Source: Kalaharituber pfeilii (Eukaryota; Ascomycota; Pezizomycetes; Pezizales; Pezizaceae). From it: a stretch of DNA of 64,000 nt. A program made the position numbers and the translations under genes. This document shows positions 45,626 to 57,570 of this stretch, in pieces (the stretch's first letter is position 1; each line of letters begins with the position of its first letter). Below the pieces are notes generated by a model. That model ran no database searches, was not told where the DNA came from, and was given only the letters and a program-made list of their open reading frames with translations. The DNA lies in the NCBI GenBank assembly GCA_015179045.1, contig WHUZ01000008.1, positions 992,001 to 1,056,000 of the forward strand. Reading direction: 5' to 3'.

Positions 45626-48600
45626 ATGGAGCCTTCAAGACAAAGGGGGTCCCTGGCAGCATCTAAGTCATCATCCTCTACGCGCGGCAATAGAGTCAAG
45701 AAGACAGTGAAGAAAACTGCGTGTCCATTCTGCGATGAGATTTGTTCTGATGTAAGTCCTCTCTGCACCCTGCAATGAATGCACAGGCCTGGAGAATATA
45801 TGCTAAACTTCGAAATCCCGTCTACATAAACAGAAAGATAGCTATGTGCAGCATCTCGTTGCGTTTCATAATGTTAATTGGGAACGATACCAGAATCTGT
45901 CCTCTCGGTCGAAAGGTGGAGTAGGAAATCTCAAAGGGGAAAAAACAAAGCAACAGAATGAGGAGGCTTCTACAGAAGTTGAAGAAGTGGCCCATTCTGA
46001 CGGAGGATGTAGAGATTGCTCTCAAGCAGAGTTAACCATGGGGCCAAATAATATGCAAATTGATTGTAAGCGACTTCCTAACATGTTGGTGGAATATTGA
46101 TGGTACTGGCGGCATAGCTTGCTGACAGCGTCTTCAGCTCAAAATGATAATGAACATCATGTGGAAAGGGAGCGGTCTGCTCGCTTTGGCGGTGAAGCAT
46201 ACGCAGGTGGAGAATGGAAACATCCTGCCACAGAGGGCCTTGAAGACTACCCACCATCACAGACTCCAACAGTTGAAGCAACTACGAAGGCTGTACCGCA
46301 ACTTGCGCTTAACAAGAATAAAGCGAAACACGTCGACAATGTGGAAACTGATAGCCATATTAATCCTTTGATATGTACTGATGTTCCACCATCCACAAAT
46401 TCTGGAGGAAGGGAAGTGGGATCCAGTTCCGGTCACGCAATGGCTGTTGGTGAATCTCAAAAAGATCTATCCGTTCTACCCAAGCAGACTGATCCTATGA
46501 ACAATGGCTCAACTAAGGAACTACAAAGCATCACTATTGCAGTGACAGGTTCAGAGCAATGCTTACCAAGAGCGGCATTTGCGTGCTCCAGCCCTTCACA
46601 TGTAAACAGCACGATGGAGCAGAATACCACTGGCCTCAAGCCAGGAGGGCCTATCAAAGCGGAATCCAGAGAGTCACGGGAAGAAGCACGCTCTACTTCT
46701 GCTGAAGCCCACTTCAGCGTTGCCCATGAAGTTGATTTGGTGATGAATGAAAAAGAAACTTTAACTGCGCTTAGCAGCAATAAGATTCCTCAAGAGGCTG
46801 TACAGGTGGTGTCTACATTGTCCACAAAGCGAAAGATTTCACTGGCGACATACAACAGGCGCACGGATGAGAAAAAGGAGGGGGTCGAGGACACAGCAAT
46901 AGCCCTGGCATGACGGGTCTGGATGATCCAATGGATGATGGTAATAAGAACCAGCCTGTAGGATCAATGCGCTCGATACCGGCTGCTGCACCAATAAGCA
47001 ATGTTATCTTTGGGGTTGAAAATTCGACCAAGGTCATACCAACAGTCAAGGCACCTTTTGCAACTGAGTTTGCGAAGCAAATACAAACCAGTGATAGCCT
47101 AGCCTCTGCACCCTTTGATCTTTTTGATATGCGTAAGACAAAGAAGGGGTGACCGCCATCAAACCAGATAACCCTTTACTATTAAGAGGGGAGCAACAGA
47201 CCACTGAGGGTTCTGGTGTCATTGTCGCGGAAAGACGGACGGAGGGAAAAGATACAAGTGCAATGGACATGGGTTTAACGTCTGCAGAGATTATGAAAGT
47301 TACAGACACTGTCAAGGCAGAAGGCCAGCAGACCTGTATCAGAACTGCAGACATTGTTGAAAGTGCTCAAAGGCCAGTCAAGCAAGCAGATACTTCTTCG
47401 AAAGACACGGAGTTAACTTCGAAAATGCCTGAACCTAAGAATTTACCCGGACTTGGTAACTCAGCTGAAGAGCAAGGGAAGAACAATTTTAGTAAAGTAG
47501 TTTCATCGCATAATCCGATACTTCCGCAGCTGAACACTGGAAATGCCATTACGGAGTTTTTAAAGAGCAAGGAAAATGAGAAAGCCTCAGATTGGAAATG
47601 GGGTACACCGATTGCTAATGCATCTCCTTCTCAGCAGCCGTTTGGTTCACTTTCAGGGAATAAATCAAACGACAATTGCCCTCCTAATCTGGATATCACA
47701 AGGCAAAAGCAACAAGAAAGTGATGAAGAAACTGCTAGAACGAATCCAGTTACTGGACAGTTTCTTGCCCTTGCACCAGCAGTACGTGTTGCTCGTAACG
47801 AGCCCAAACTACCACTGAACCAGGGAAAGGAGGACTTTCTTTTCAGGGTGCCTACCATGGGTGTATTGGATCGAACAGTAGCACCTGGGGTTACAGTTTC
47901 AGCAAACAAGGGCAGGTTTATAGGTAGCCTTGGGGGATCTGCGATGGAGCGAGGTCATTGTATGGAGCATCGTGGGATGTTCAGACACTGCAGGAGAGGA
48001 AGATCCCCTGACACAGAAATAGACATTTCTAGTGAGTTTGGCGGCGGGCGCTATGAAGAAACAGATGATGGTAGATCTGAGTTCTTTCTACCTGAGTCCA
48101 ATATCATGGAGGACGATGAGTTAGAAGAGGGTGAGGAATTTGCACCTTCACAAGGGAGAAATATAACGCATAGCGCTTGGCAGAGAGTGGTCGATGAATG
48201 GGATATTCCTGAATCTATTCCCGAACAAAGAAGGAGTCGATTGCGGCCCTATGAACCAGAAGATGACATGAGCCTTTATGGGGAAGATAGCATATCTGTG
48301 AGAGCTGGTCGAGGCGGATACGGTTTACGGGATATGGATGAGCAAGAGTCACTTGCCGGAGGGTTAACACTGTTTGAAGAGGGCCATGCCGTTTCTAGGC
48401 AAGGTGCTAATACTTCTCCATTCTTTAGAGCTCTTGAGGAAGCGCTTGATGGCCGGAAAAGTCCTACACGCGGTGGCCCAGTCGGTGGGCATCTTCCTTT
48501 GGCGCTTCGATGCCCTGTGTGTTGCCGCTTCCATATGGGAACAGATTGTGGGCCTGCACCAGCACCGTGCGTTATATGTGGAGAGGACCATTGGGTTAAG

Positions 48601-49902
48601 CAATGTAACGCACAAGCTAAGCTCATAGCCAGAGTATATCGACCAGGAATATCTTGCAGAAAATGCAAGAAGATGCATAAGAAGGAATGTCCTTTACCAG
48701 AGTCCTGTTATATTTGTCTTCGAGTACATACTGGATTGTGCTTAAAACCCTCTGGAACATGTAGGTACTGTGGTGCAACCCACTGGGAGAATGGTTGTCC
48801 GCGGTGGCAAGCCCTTGACGAGGAAATGGGGTTTTCAGCAGGGCCGGCGGAGGTTAAGGGTGTCAAAATGAAAATGGATATGGCAAGCAAAGTGATGTCT
48901 TATTACGGAGGCGCAGGAAAATATGATCTAGAAACAGCGAAGTCGTCAGGTGTGCAAAAGCCATCGACCCCAGAAATTACACCTGCACAATTCTCTAAAT
49001 TTCTTACGAAACTGGAAGCTAAACGTTTTCTTCCCCCGACTTATGCAACTGCGAAAGCCATTAAAAGAGAGTACCCAAAATTAAGACCCCGAGATAGCTA
49101 TGAAGACTTGGACGCACCAACAGAGCGCCGACGTTCCCCATTGAGACATTTCTCACCGAGGATACGAGAACTGGATTCAGTTGTTGTACCTGGACTATCT
49201 GAACGTCGGCGTTCCCGTTCTCCCCCAAGAAGGTCCCGTACACCCTCTATATGGGAAGTCGAAATAGAGCGAAACTATGAAGAGAGAAATTCTAAACGGT
49301 CAAGGGGCAAAATGGACAGTTATCGACCAGGAAGGGACGGGAAGTCCAGAAGCCGAAGCCCCGAAAGAGAGAGAACCGATGCTATAGCGAAGCGGACAGG
49401 CCGTTCTACGCTTAGCTATGAAGAGAGTAGTAAACGTTCTCGTGACTTCACAGACTGGACTACTACTACATCCAAACACATGGAGAAAGAAAGGGAAAGA
49501 GACAGAGAGAGGGATAGAGATCGTGACAGAGAACGGTCGAAAGATCGAGAGCCGGTGCATGAGAAGCAAAAAGAGAAATCCGAAGTGGAAATAAAGAGAG
49601 AAATAGAGTGGGAGAAGGCCAAGAAGCAGCTTGAGGAAAGGGACAATGCAAAGGGGAAAGCACGCGAGAGTCAAGGTGAATTCGACGATAAAATTAATGG
49701 GGAAGTGGACTGGGAACAGGAGATGGAGAATTGGGCGCGGGAAAAATCTGAACGTGACCGTGCAAAAGAGAAAACAGAAAGGTCTCGTGTAAGGGAAAGG
49801 TCTCCACCAGCACCAGTGGCAACACCGGCATATGGTTCAAAGGATGGACTCGAGAAATGGGGTGACTTTGGGAAATTCACGAAGAGGAGGAAGATTTCTT
49901 GA
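45626..49902 (+). CDS. Large zinc-knuckle, RS/RD-rich nuclear protein (two apparent frameshifts)
   Basis: Exon 1 (45626-45751) ends in a C2H2-like finger that continues in exon 2: CPFCDEICSD then KDSYVQHLVAFH, across an 82-bp intron (GTAAGT, branch TGCTAAAC). A second intron starts GTAAGC at 46066 and ends at 46129 or 46138. The long third exon is low in complexity, with S/T/E/K-rich disordered sequence. Five zinc-knuckle-like motifs lie at 48511-48801: CPVCCRFHMGTDC, CVICGEDHWVKQC, CRKCKKMHKKEC, CYICLRVHTGLC and CRYCGATHWENGC. The C-terminus has RS and alternating R/D/E repeats as in splicing-associated proteins. The reading frame breaks by -1 twice, near 46872-46884 (A or G run) and at 47146-47149 (GGGG); one added base at each place restores continuity. 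An RNA-related nuclear role is inferred only. Confidence 0.72.
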
Positions 49903-50450
49903 TTTTTTTTGTTCTGGATTGAGGATGATGATGGATTTTTAATACGTTGAACGGATTTCCGGTTGGAGGTATCTGGCATTTGCTCTGCACCTTTAGTTGG
50001 TAGTATTTTCTAGTATATTTTAGTATTTTTCTTTGTCTCGCTGGCATTTTTCTATTAATTTGTTGATTTTGAAAAATGATTTCTTTCATTTTCTTAGCTA
50101 GAAAGTGCTGAACATTGATTGAGCATACTGACATTGGGAATGAAGGGCGTTATTGAGGGTAATGGATATATTACAAACATGAACCGCTTCTGTCAAGTGC
50201 TATAGGAAATCAAAGACTTGTTTAATACCTCTTGAGCTTGAACCTCTCTATATAGTGGGATCAACATGTACCAACAATCATGCCAGTCACTGGAGCCGAG
50301 TATCTCGCTCACCCGCTGATAACCAAACACAAAACAAGATCCAAGATTCCCCAGTATTCAAAAACGAAATAGGAAAAAATAAAAAAATAAAAACGCATAT
50401 AACCAAAAAGCCCAAACTCCATGTAACTCATTCCCCTCCCAAGCTATCCC
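49903..50450. other. Convergent 3' region, no gene seen
   Basis: AT-rich spacer between the stops at 49902 (+) and 50451 (-). It should contain both 3' UTRs. Confidence 0.6.
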
Positions 50451-51880
50451 CTACGTCATCTGACACCATGGTCTTCCCCTCTCGACCTGCCATCTACAAA
50501 GCGCTCCCTCCAACCAGAGCCCCACAAACCCGGCCACACAAATCCCTCCCGAATCCGAAACAGTGACGGCTCCCAAGCTAAACTCCCTCTCGTCGCCCTC
50601 CACTTCCTCGCTAATCTTTGCAAACGTGTTCACATATACCGCTCCCCCCAGCAAACCCTCCCAGAAAATCACCAGGAAAATCAGGTACACTGACGGAATA
50701 AAAGGATACAGCGCGTGCACTGTTAGAAACACCAAGTTTAGGCACTGCAGGAGCGATGGGGGGTAGAGCACACGGACGCGGAAGAGCAAGTGTGATGATC
50801 TGGAGATAAAGACGCCGACTTGGTAGATTGTGTTGTAGGTCGGATAGAAATCGCGGTAGTGGGCAAAGGGCACGGAAGAGGAAGGGATCTCGTACAGCAG
50901 CGTGGGAGAAACGCCCTGGTTGATGGTGTATTCTGCAATGTAGACGAGGAGGAGGGGGAGCATGTAAGGGAAGAAGAGAGAACGGGTGCGGCGGAGGTTA
51001 CGGCGGAGGGTAGTGAGGAAGTTTTGGGCAGACTTTGTTTGCCGTAGCGAAGAGAAGTGGAGCGACGAGGACAATGGTTCTTGCGGGGCAAGCAGCCCCT
51101 CGGCCTCCATCCGCCTCGTATTCATGCCCTCCTCTGCGTCCTCCTCCTCTCGCTCCTCCCTTGCCGCGCGGGTGGATATCTTCTGATACTTCAGCATCTC
51201 CACCGGAAGTACGCCAAAGAACGCCACGAGCATCACAAACGGCAAAAGGCTGAATCCCGCAAGAGCGCCCCTTACCGACAGCCTCCACCACGTCGTCGCG
51301 ATTGAGTATGCTCCCGCTCCCATCAGTCCCGCGGCTCCAGTACCACTACCCCAGCTCGCAAGTGAGAACGGACCGTAGTAGTGCGTGAGGCTAACGAAGC
51401 TGAGCTCACCGGCGCCGGAGGAGATGGACGCTAGCACGACGCCGAACATGCGCCAGCCAAGTGAAGGCGCGTGGGCGACGAACTGCATTCCGAAGAAGCT
51501 AAGAGCGACCAGGATGGGTATGCGCAGGGAGTACGGGACCGCATGGATGACGTAGGGGAGGAGGAGTTTGGTGAGGAAGCTCGGCAGGACGTCGAAGAGC
51601 AGGACGAGTGATTTGGGGAGGGATGGACCGACGAGGTCGAGGGCGGCGGAGAGGATGATGACGTAGAGGACGTTGTTAATGAGACCTGAGCATGGGAGCG
51701 GTGAAAGTTAGCTTGTGAAGGCAGGGAGGGCGTACGGGTGATGGGGGGTCAAAGGTTACCGAAAAGCCAGAACGCGACACATACTGCGGGGTCTGCACCA
51801 GCGAAGGCAGCTTTCAAGCGGACCTTGCATAGTTGAAAGCTCCAGGAAGGAGATCCAGGGAGGGGCAGGGTGAGGGTCAT
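50451..51880 (-). CDS. BTN1: Battenin/CLN3 homologue Btn1, lysosomal/vacuolar membrane protein
   Basis: Two exons, 51880-51760 and 51685-50451, with a 74-bp intron (GTAACC...GCTCAG, branch GCTAAC) give 451 aa. The join reads CVAFWLFG then LINNVLYVIILSAALDLVG, the signature opening of CLN3 proteins. Further family blocks: SISSGAGELSFVSLTHYYG, then SWGSGTGAAGLMGAG, YIAEYTINQGVSPTL and FYPTYNTIYQVGVFISRSS, with the terminal block CVAGFVGLWLEGALCRWQVE. About 10-11 membrane helices are expected, separated by a cytosolic loop with basic and acidic residues (about residues 215-260). Yeast Btn1 acts in vacuolar pH and amino-acid homeostasis. It diverges from the GTPase gene at 52624. Confidence 0.94.
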
Positions 51881-52623
51881 CTTCGATCGCTTAGTTGAAC
51901 CAAAGTACTACTAGAGTTTTTGGGACTGGAACGGATGTCGTCTGCGTCGTTATCATCGCCCTCTTGGAACGGCGAAGGCGGGGGGGGGAACTCAGAAGTC
52001 TCGAATGTCGAGCAAAAACAATAACGATGCGGGTGGAGGGGTGATGTTGCGCGGAGGTCTTGCATGCGGATGGGGGGTGCCGCGTGGACTATCTCGGTCG
52101 GGTGAGCTCCATTTTGTGTTTGTTGCACAGGGTCCGGGGAGCTTTGGGGTTGCTGATCGGAGACGATCAGATAAGATTAGATTACTTACCACAGATTCAA
52201 ATCTGCAGCTGCACGGCCTATGTCACTCCCGCATATATGACCGATGCAATATACACATCACCACTCCGACTTTGACTTCGACTTCGACTTCGGCTTTTCC
52301 CGCCCAAGCCCCGACCAGGGCTCGTTCTTGCGCGAAGCTGAGGGAGCCGGGCATGCCTATCGATTGATTGAGCGGCTAAATTTAATTATCACCCAATTCC
52401 TGCAGTGACTGAATTGTAAACAACTGCGTGTGTGTGCTTAGAGATAGTGTGCAGGTAAGTATCGTGGATCAAGCAGATAGGGAGCCCCGCAAGGACGGCA
52501 AACAGGACATTATACCTCCTCCCCGTTCATTCCCTTGTTGCTCCTGCGCCTTCCATCTACTTTCTCGCCCATCAGATAGTATCTGCTTGCCTCGGCGCAG
52601 CCCTTCCCGGCCCTGATCATTTC
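51881..52623. promoter_or_regulatory. Divergent promoter region between BTN1 and the Rho-like GTPase gene
   Basis: The two start codons point away from each other over 743 bp. Frames here are short and overlap on both strands; none is credible. No specific factor site is claimed. Confidence 0.4.
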
Positions 52624-53625
52624 ATGGCGCCATCGCCATCGTCATCCTCCTCATCGTCGGCCGAGCGGCACCCGCCTGATCCGCCCTCTCCGGGCCGGAG
52701 CCGGCGCCTGCAGCGACCACCGCCGCGCCCGATCGTCTACCTTGTCGCCGGGCCCCCGGGCTGCGGCAAGACCACCTTCCTCCAGTGCGCTCCCCGTGCT
52801 TTGTCGTTTCACATTATAATACCCCTTCGCCCCACTGTGCACCCCCCCATCTGCACTGCATCAATCCATCTAATCTCTCGTTAACCCCTCTCCGAACGCT
52901 CCAGGACCCTCACTCGCGCCGACCCGGCCCTCCCGCACCCCCCTCACCGCCCCTACGTCATCCGTTCCAAGAACCCGCGCCCGGTCGCAGCCCAGCGCAC
53001 CCCTGAGCTGCACTTGTACGAGGACCGGCTCCCGTGGCTCGACCCGCCGCCCATATCGAGCACCTCTCTTGTTCCCACCTTTCCCGCCACAAGCTCTGCA
53101 TCCGTCTCCCACCTCGAATACGCCTACACCGATCCCATCGACTCCCCTCCGGAGAAACCAAAGGGCCCCGACATCCTCCTCCTCTGCTATGATATCTCCT
53201 CTCGCGCCTCGCTCACGACCATCCCCGCGCTCGCCAATGCCCTCACCGAAGCCTATTTCCCGTCCTCCGACTCCGACTCCACCTCGGACCCCCCTATCCT
53301 TCTCCTGGGACTCAAGCGCGATCTTCGTTCCGTGATCCCTTATTCGCTCCCCTCCACCGTCACTGCCACCACCACCACCCCAGGCCCTCCACTACCCTTT
53401 ATCACTCCTCACGAGGGTCTTACGCTTGCAAAATCTCTTTTCCTCACGCGGTACATGGAGTGTGCGTCCTTGCCTCCCCACGTTGAGCTCATGGATAAGG
53501 TCGAAGAGGACGTTGTTGGAGAAGGGATCAAGGCCTGGGTCAATAGACAAATTGAGGAGGCCGAGAAACTGGAGGAAGCCGGTTTTTTCGGGAATGGGGG
53601 TTGGGAGGGGTGTTGGGTTAGTTGA
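52624..53625 (+). CDS. Divergent Rho-like small GTPase with CaaX-type C-terminus
   Basis: Two exons, 52624-52784 and 52905-53625, joined across a 120-bp intron (GTGCGC...CTCCAG) give 293 aa. After a Ser/Pro-rich N-terminal extension of about 35 residues the P-loop VAGPPGCGKTTFLQ is intact (about 41-54). The next recognisable blocks are DILLLCYDISSRASL (beta-4), LLLGLKRDLR (G4, LKRD instead of TKxD/NKxD) and TRYMECASLPP (G5-like). The G3 motif DxxGxE is not seen; the matching region reads HLEYAYTDPID. The last four residues are CWVS, a plausible prenylation box. Rho-like proteins act at membranes in polarity; whether this one hydrolyses GTP is doubtful. Two low-complexity insertions (Ser/Asp at DSDSTSD and Thr-rich TVTATTTT) lengthen it beyond the usual 190-200 aa. 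Confidence 0.75.
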
Positions 53626-54604
53626 TCAGGCGGGCTTAGGGGGGATCTGTATTGTATGATATATATGCATAGTGTTTATAGACGGTATCATGGTATGTGC
53701 AATGGCAAAGGGGCTCTTGCTTTTCATCTGGTGCCGAAGGGGTTACCCTGTACGGCGAGTACCGTACAGTTCCCTCCCCCACGTCTTCCGTAGTGTTCCA
53801 CACCCAGACTTTCTTCACTGAAAATTCATATCACACGCCGCAATGTGTTTTTATCAAGGGCGTCTGGCATATTACACAGCGGATGTAGCGTGCATGTAAG
53901 TTTTTGCATCTGCGTTTCGCGGGGCTACCAGGTGCTGCCGGACTTAGTAAGCACGACGTCAGCTAGTCATGCCGTGGGAGCCCCGCCAGAGCCGCACACC
54001 CCTATACGCACATATCATGGCAACGCAGACTGCGGGGTTAACAGCGCACGCAACGCTTCAGCGCCCGCGTCATGTGCTCGCTTCACCTAGCAGCTTGCGG
54101 CGGGGCAGCAGCGGACGCACTGTGCTGGCTGCGGAGCCGTGAGGCGATATGGTAGAGTGCGCATAGCCGTGCCCCCAGCGTCTTTGCGGCGGGGGCGGGA
54201 GCGGTCGCGACCCGCAGAGCTCAGTAGCCGCGTCGACCACGTCTTGTATGGCCGGGCAAGGCTGGCTGTCGAGAAGCGGCACAAGCGACTCTGGCCCAGC
54301 CAGGCAGCAGCTGCATATGCTATGCCTTCATCGCACAGCGCACAGGGCAGTCAGTAGCCGAGAGGCTCTGGGTGCTAGCCGCACAGCCGGGCCATGGCTT
54401 GAGCACTACAGTGCCTGCTGATTCAGTCGCTACAATACATCTCCGGCTCCCCCCCCCCCCCCCCCCCCCCCAAACCTCCACGCCTGTCCACGGAAGCAGA
54501 GTAACGAAGCACCCCGCCTCTCCAAGTTACAGCGCATTTGGCCCCCTTTGACTCGCACGATCACCATTCTGGCGTCGAAAACACCATCGCGACACTCACC
54601 GCCA
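53626..54604. other. Intergenic, GC-rich, with a 23-base C run
   Basis: No gene is supported. A run of 23 C lies at 54449-54471. Open frames on both strands here are produced by GC-rich composition. Confidence 0.55.
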
Positions 54605-55072
54605 ATGGCTGCCGTGCCCAAGCCCGTGACGCTGCGGTTCTCCACCGTTGGCATCGAAGTGATCGAAAACCGCACCTGGGCCTTCTCAGTCCCGTTCGAA
54701 GCCGTCTCCTCCCTCAAGGTATCCATCAATCCAACTATCTAAATAGCTAATTCCCCAACTAACCTCTCTTTGTCCGTCAAGAAACTGTGTGAGCAAATCG
54801 GCCTCTGCCGTGACTTCATCCAAGACTTCGACTATGTCCCCTCCCTAGTAAAAACCAAGTTCTACATCAAAGATACCGCCGCCAACGCTTACATAGTATC
54901 TGGAAACTGGGAGGGGCTCGCTCAGCCAGGAGGCTTCTACGAGATTATCCTCAAGCCAAATCGGGAGGATCCCAAGGAGCAGCCCCAAACCATCATGGCA
55001 CCGGAAGAATATTCAAAGATGCCTGGACCAGCATACTATAAGGAAATGGCTTATCCACCAAGGAAATATTAG
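54605..55072 (+). CDS. Small conserved-looking protein of unknown function
   Basis: Two exons, 54605-54718 and 54782-55072, with a 63-bp intron (GTATCC...CGTCAAG, CTAAC branch at about 54759) give 134 aa. The join reads VPFEAVSSLK then KLCEQIGLCRDFIQDFDYVP. The protein looks globular with alternating beta-type segments (VTLRFSTVGIEVIENRTWAF; TKFYIKDTAANAYIVSGNWE) and ends YYKEMAYPPRKY. No signal peptide or membrane helix. I do not recognise the family; the clean splice and composition support a real gene. Confidence 0.6.
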
Positions 55073-55445
55073 GGATGAATGTTACTCCTTTCCCGGTATC
55101 CGGAACGCAGGGTAGAGTTGTCTTCTGTTTTCTGGTTTGGTTGTGTTATTTGGGGTATTATTCACAATCTGAATGTCTATATATGAATGGGTCTATAACA
55201 GGTACCGTTGCCAATGAGAGGGTATCGGTGGGGATGAGGCCTCGGGACATTGAGCAGAGAATAGATGAAGATTGCAGCCTTCAGGGTGGCGAAGGAAGGG
55301 GGTGCAAATGCTCCGGTTGGGCAGTGTTGATGATATTCCTATTTCTTGCTGTTTTGGGGCAAGGGCTTGTGATACTTATATCCTGCTGCGAGTTGTTTGT
55401 CTATGTAGCACACGTTTAATGATACGGCTTTATGAATGATGAAAT
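55073..55445. other. Convergent intergenic region, no gene seen
   Basis: A 114-codon frame (55075-55419, +) directly follows the preceding stop and has a hydrophobic end, but it has no family signal and lies where the 3' UTR is expected. Confidence 0.5.
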
Positions 55446-56397
55446 TCATGAAATTGTATTTACCCTCGCCACCCCCCACGTAATGATGCACTTCGAGATG
55501 TCCGATTCCGACGCAGCCACTGAAGTCCATGACTTGTGTTGGACCAACACAGGACATCCATCAACGTACTCAATCTCATTCCATTCCAGATACTTTTCCT
55601 CGTCCACGTAGCTACCTCTTGTATCGACTTTGTAGAGACGAAGCAGCACGAAAATCCGCAGGCGGGAATCGAATAGGAATAGAGCTCACCATAGTGATAA
55701 TACAGAATGTCTTTGTTTCCATCCCTCAACATGCCTTGTCCTCCAGGCCCATAAACCCATCCATGGGATCCAAAGATCACATCCCCTCCACCCCTCCACC
55801 CCTCGCCTTATCCCTTCCTGCCCTGTCCAAAAATGGCCCTGTAATAGATTTGCTCCTTCCAGCTTTGACCTTGTACTCCCTCCCCGGCGCAGGCATACTA
55901 GCGTTGAACCCGCAGCATAAACCCTCGCTGATGTACAGGTAGTAATACTTGGTGCTGGTGGCGTAGTGAATGAATGCCCCTTCGACGCCCTGAGGTCAAA
56001 GGCAATCTGAATGGAAGGCGGAGGCGCCGGATCGAGAGCAGTCGCGTTCCGTGTCAATGGGAATTGCCAGATAATCGACCACCAGGAGCCGTATTCCATG
56101 TGATAGATACCCGTTTTGAATGATACTTGGTTTATCCAGAACACTTCCCAGCTTCTTCCACGGCCCATACAAGCTCTTGCTCCGTCCTATTATTATCCGC
56201 TCATGTGTGCCAAAGAAGTAATAATAACCATCCCTCTTTATAATCGACGGATCATGAATGTGAATTGCTCCCCAGCCATTCGAATCTCCAAAAACCTTCG
56301 CTGGATATTGCCAATTTGAGGGTGAGAAGAGATTCCGAGTAGCCGAGAACTGCAATTAAGAGGAAAGCACTGGCAACAACAGTCTCTGGAGAATCAT
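55446..56397 (-). pseudogene. Decayed GH43 arabinan endo-1,5-alpha-L-arabinosidase
   Basis: GH43 arabinanases are secreted five-bladed propellers of about 320 aa that cut arabinan. Here the start MILQRLLLPVLSS meets a TAA. The first blade has the catalytic-base motif IHDPSIIKRDGYYYFFGTHE. The product then jumps from GSVLDKPSII to GSWWSIIWQFPLTRNATALD, missing roughly 80-90 residues that should hold blades 2-3 (DLWAPD...). Later parts are recognisable: [38 protein letters not shown] and LYYHYVDTRGSY, the last across a 62-bp intron (55628-55689, GTGAGC...CAAAG). At least three frame shifts are needed (about 56101-56113, 55988-55990, 55783-55786). The closing [10 protein letters not shown] has Cys where Trp is usual. 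The internal loss makes an active enzyme unlikely. Confidence 0.8.
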
Positions 56398-57570
56398 CTT
56401 TGTTATCTTTACTCAGGATATCAGAATGCAAAACTGAAGCGTGCGTATTCCCTCCCGCTTGAATCACGCAATGGCGGCCGACAAAGACGGGCGCAACTTA
56501 TGCTATTTAAGCAATTGCGACTCTCATTCCATTCTGTCCAACCTCATAAGGCCCATCCGGGGATGCACCTGAGTAAAAGCTCTGTCAATGCTCGCTACCT
56601 AGCCGAGGTGTGTAAATCTCTCCGCAGATCTACCGATATGCGCCCCCAGACCCAGGAATAGAAAGACGAATTCTCTTTTATTGGCCACATGAGGAATGAT
56701 TCTCGAGTGGCACGTATATCGGTACGACTAATATTCGTCGGCTGTGCACTCGTTCTCTGCAGGTTTGGTGGAGCAAGTCCAATTCACACGAGTTCAGCAT
56801 TAGTATTATTATACCCACCGAGAGACTCAGGAACAGTCTGAGTAATTCTGCAGGTTATAGGTCAATCGTCTTCTAGAAGTTCAATTAAAAAGCCGAGTGG
56901 TACCGAGCAGCGAAACTCAAACTATGACTTGAATATGGGTGATGAAAACAGATCGGTAGCGGAAAATAGAAATTCCGAATCCATGGTGTGTAGTTCAAGG
57001 CCACAACGATTGAAGTACTTCCCTTTACAACAAGACTAACTCTCTGTGTACGAAAGACTGGGCTAGGCATGTGACAAATGCCGCGCAGCGATATCCAAGC
57101 AGCTACTTGAACTGATGATAATCTGCAAGTTGTTGGATGATAAATTGATCTCCAATTTCAATTACCCAAAGAACACCCCATAGGAGCAAGTGTATACAAG
57201 AAGAACTACATAATGTTATGTGATAACCCAAACAAAACCCTAGAGAGTGAAAAAGTGAAAAGTAAAAACCAGAAAAAAAAAAAATAAAAATAAAAATAAA
57301 AATAACGGACAGGATATTTTATGATCGTGAGCCAAACCTCAAAACCGTTAGACAATACGTATGAAAGCGGAGGGGGGGAAAATGACAACAAATGATAAGA
57401 AAATGATGAGAAAATGAAAAAGGAAAAGGGGGAAAAAGCATTTAATAACCAAAAAACTCCTTCGTCCTGAGATCATTGCCGCGCTTGCCAATGGCGCTCC
57501 AAAATCATGACTCGTTAGACCCCATCCAAGGCGATATCCGAAGGCTTATCCAGAACCCTTTATGATCATC
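56398..57570. other. Intergenic, no gene seen
   Basis: Sequence with ordinary composition, an A-rich tract at 57274-57303 and no supported frame. The right part is the 3' side of PPN1. Confidence 0.6.

Noticed and set aside
47132..47166. 35-bp intron (GTAAGA...CCAG) as an explanation for the zinc-knuckle frame change
   Set aside because: It is shorter than any other intron in the window and has no branch site; a missing base in GGGG is simpler.
49300..49674. 124-codon minus-strand frame opposite the RS-rich tail
   Set aside because: It is the antisense shadow of R/E/D-repeat codons, giving Ser/Leu/Phe runs.
55075..55419. 114-codon plus-strand frame after the 134-aa gene
   Set aside because: It starts 3 bp after a real stop, has no family signal, and fits better as 3' UTR.
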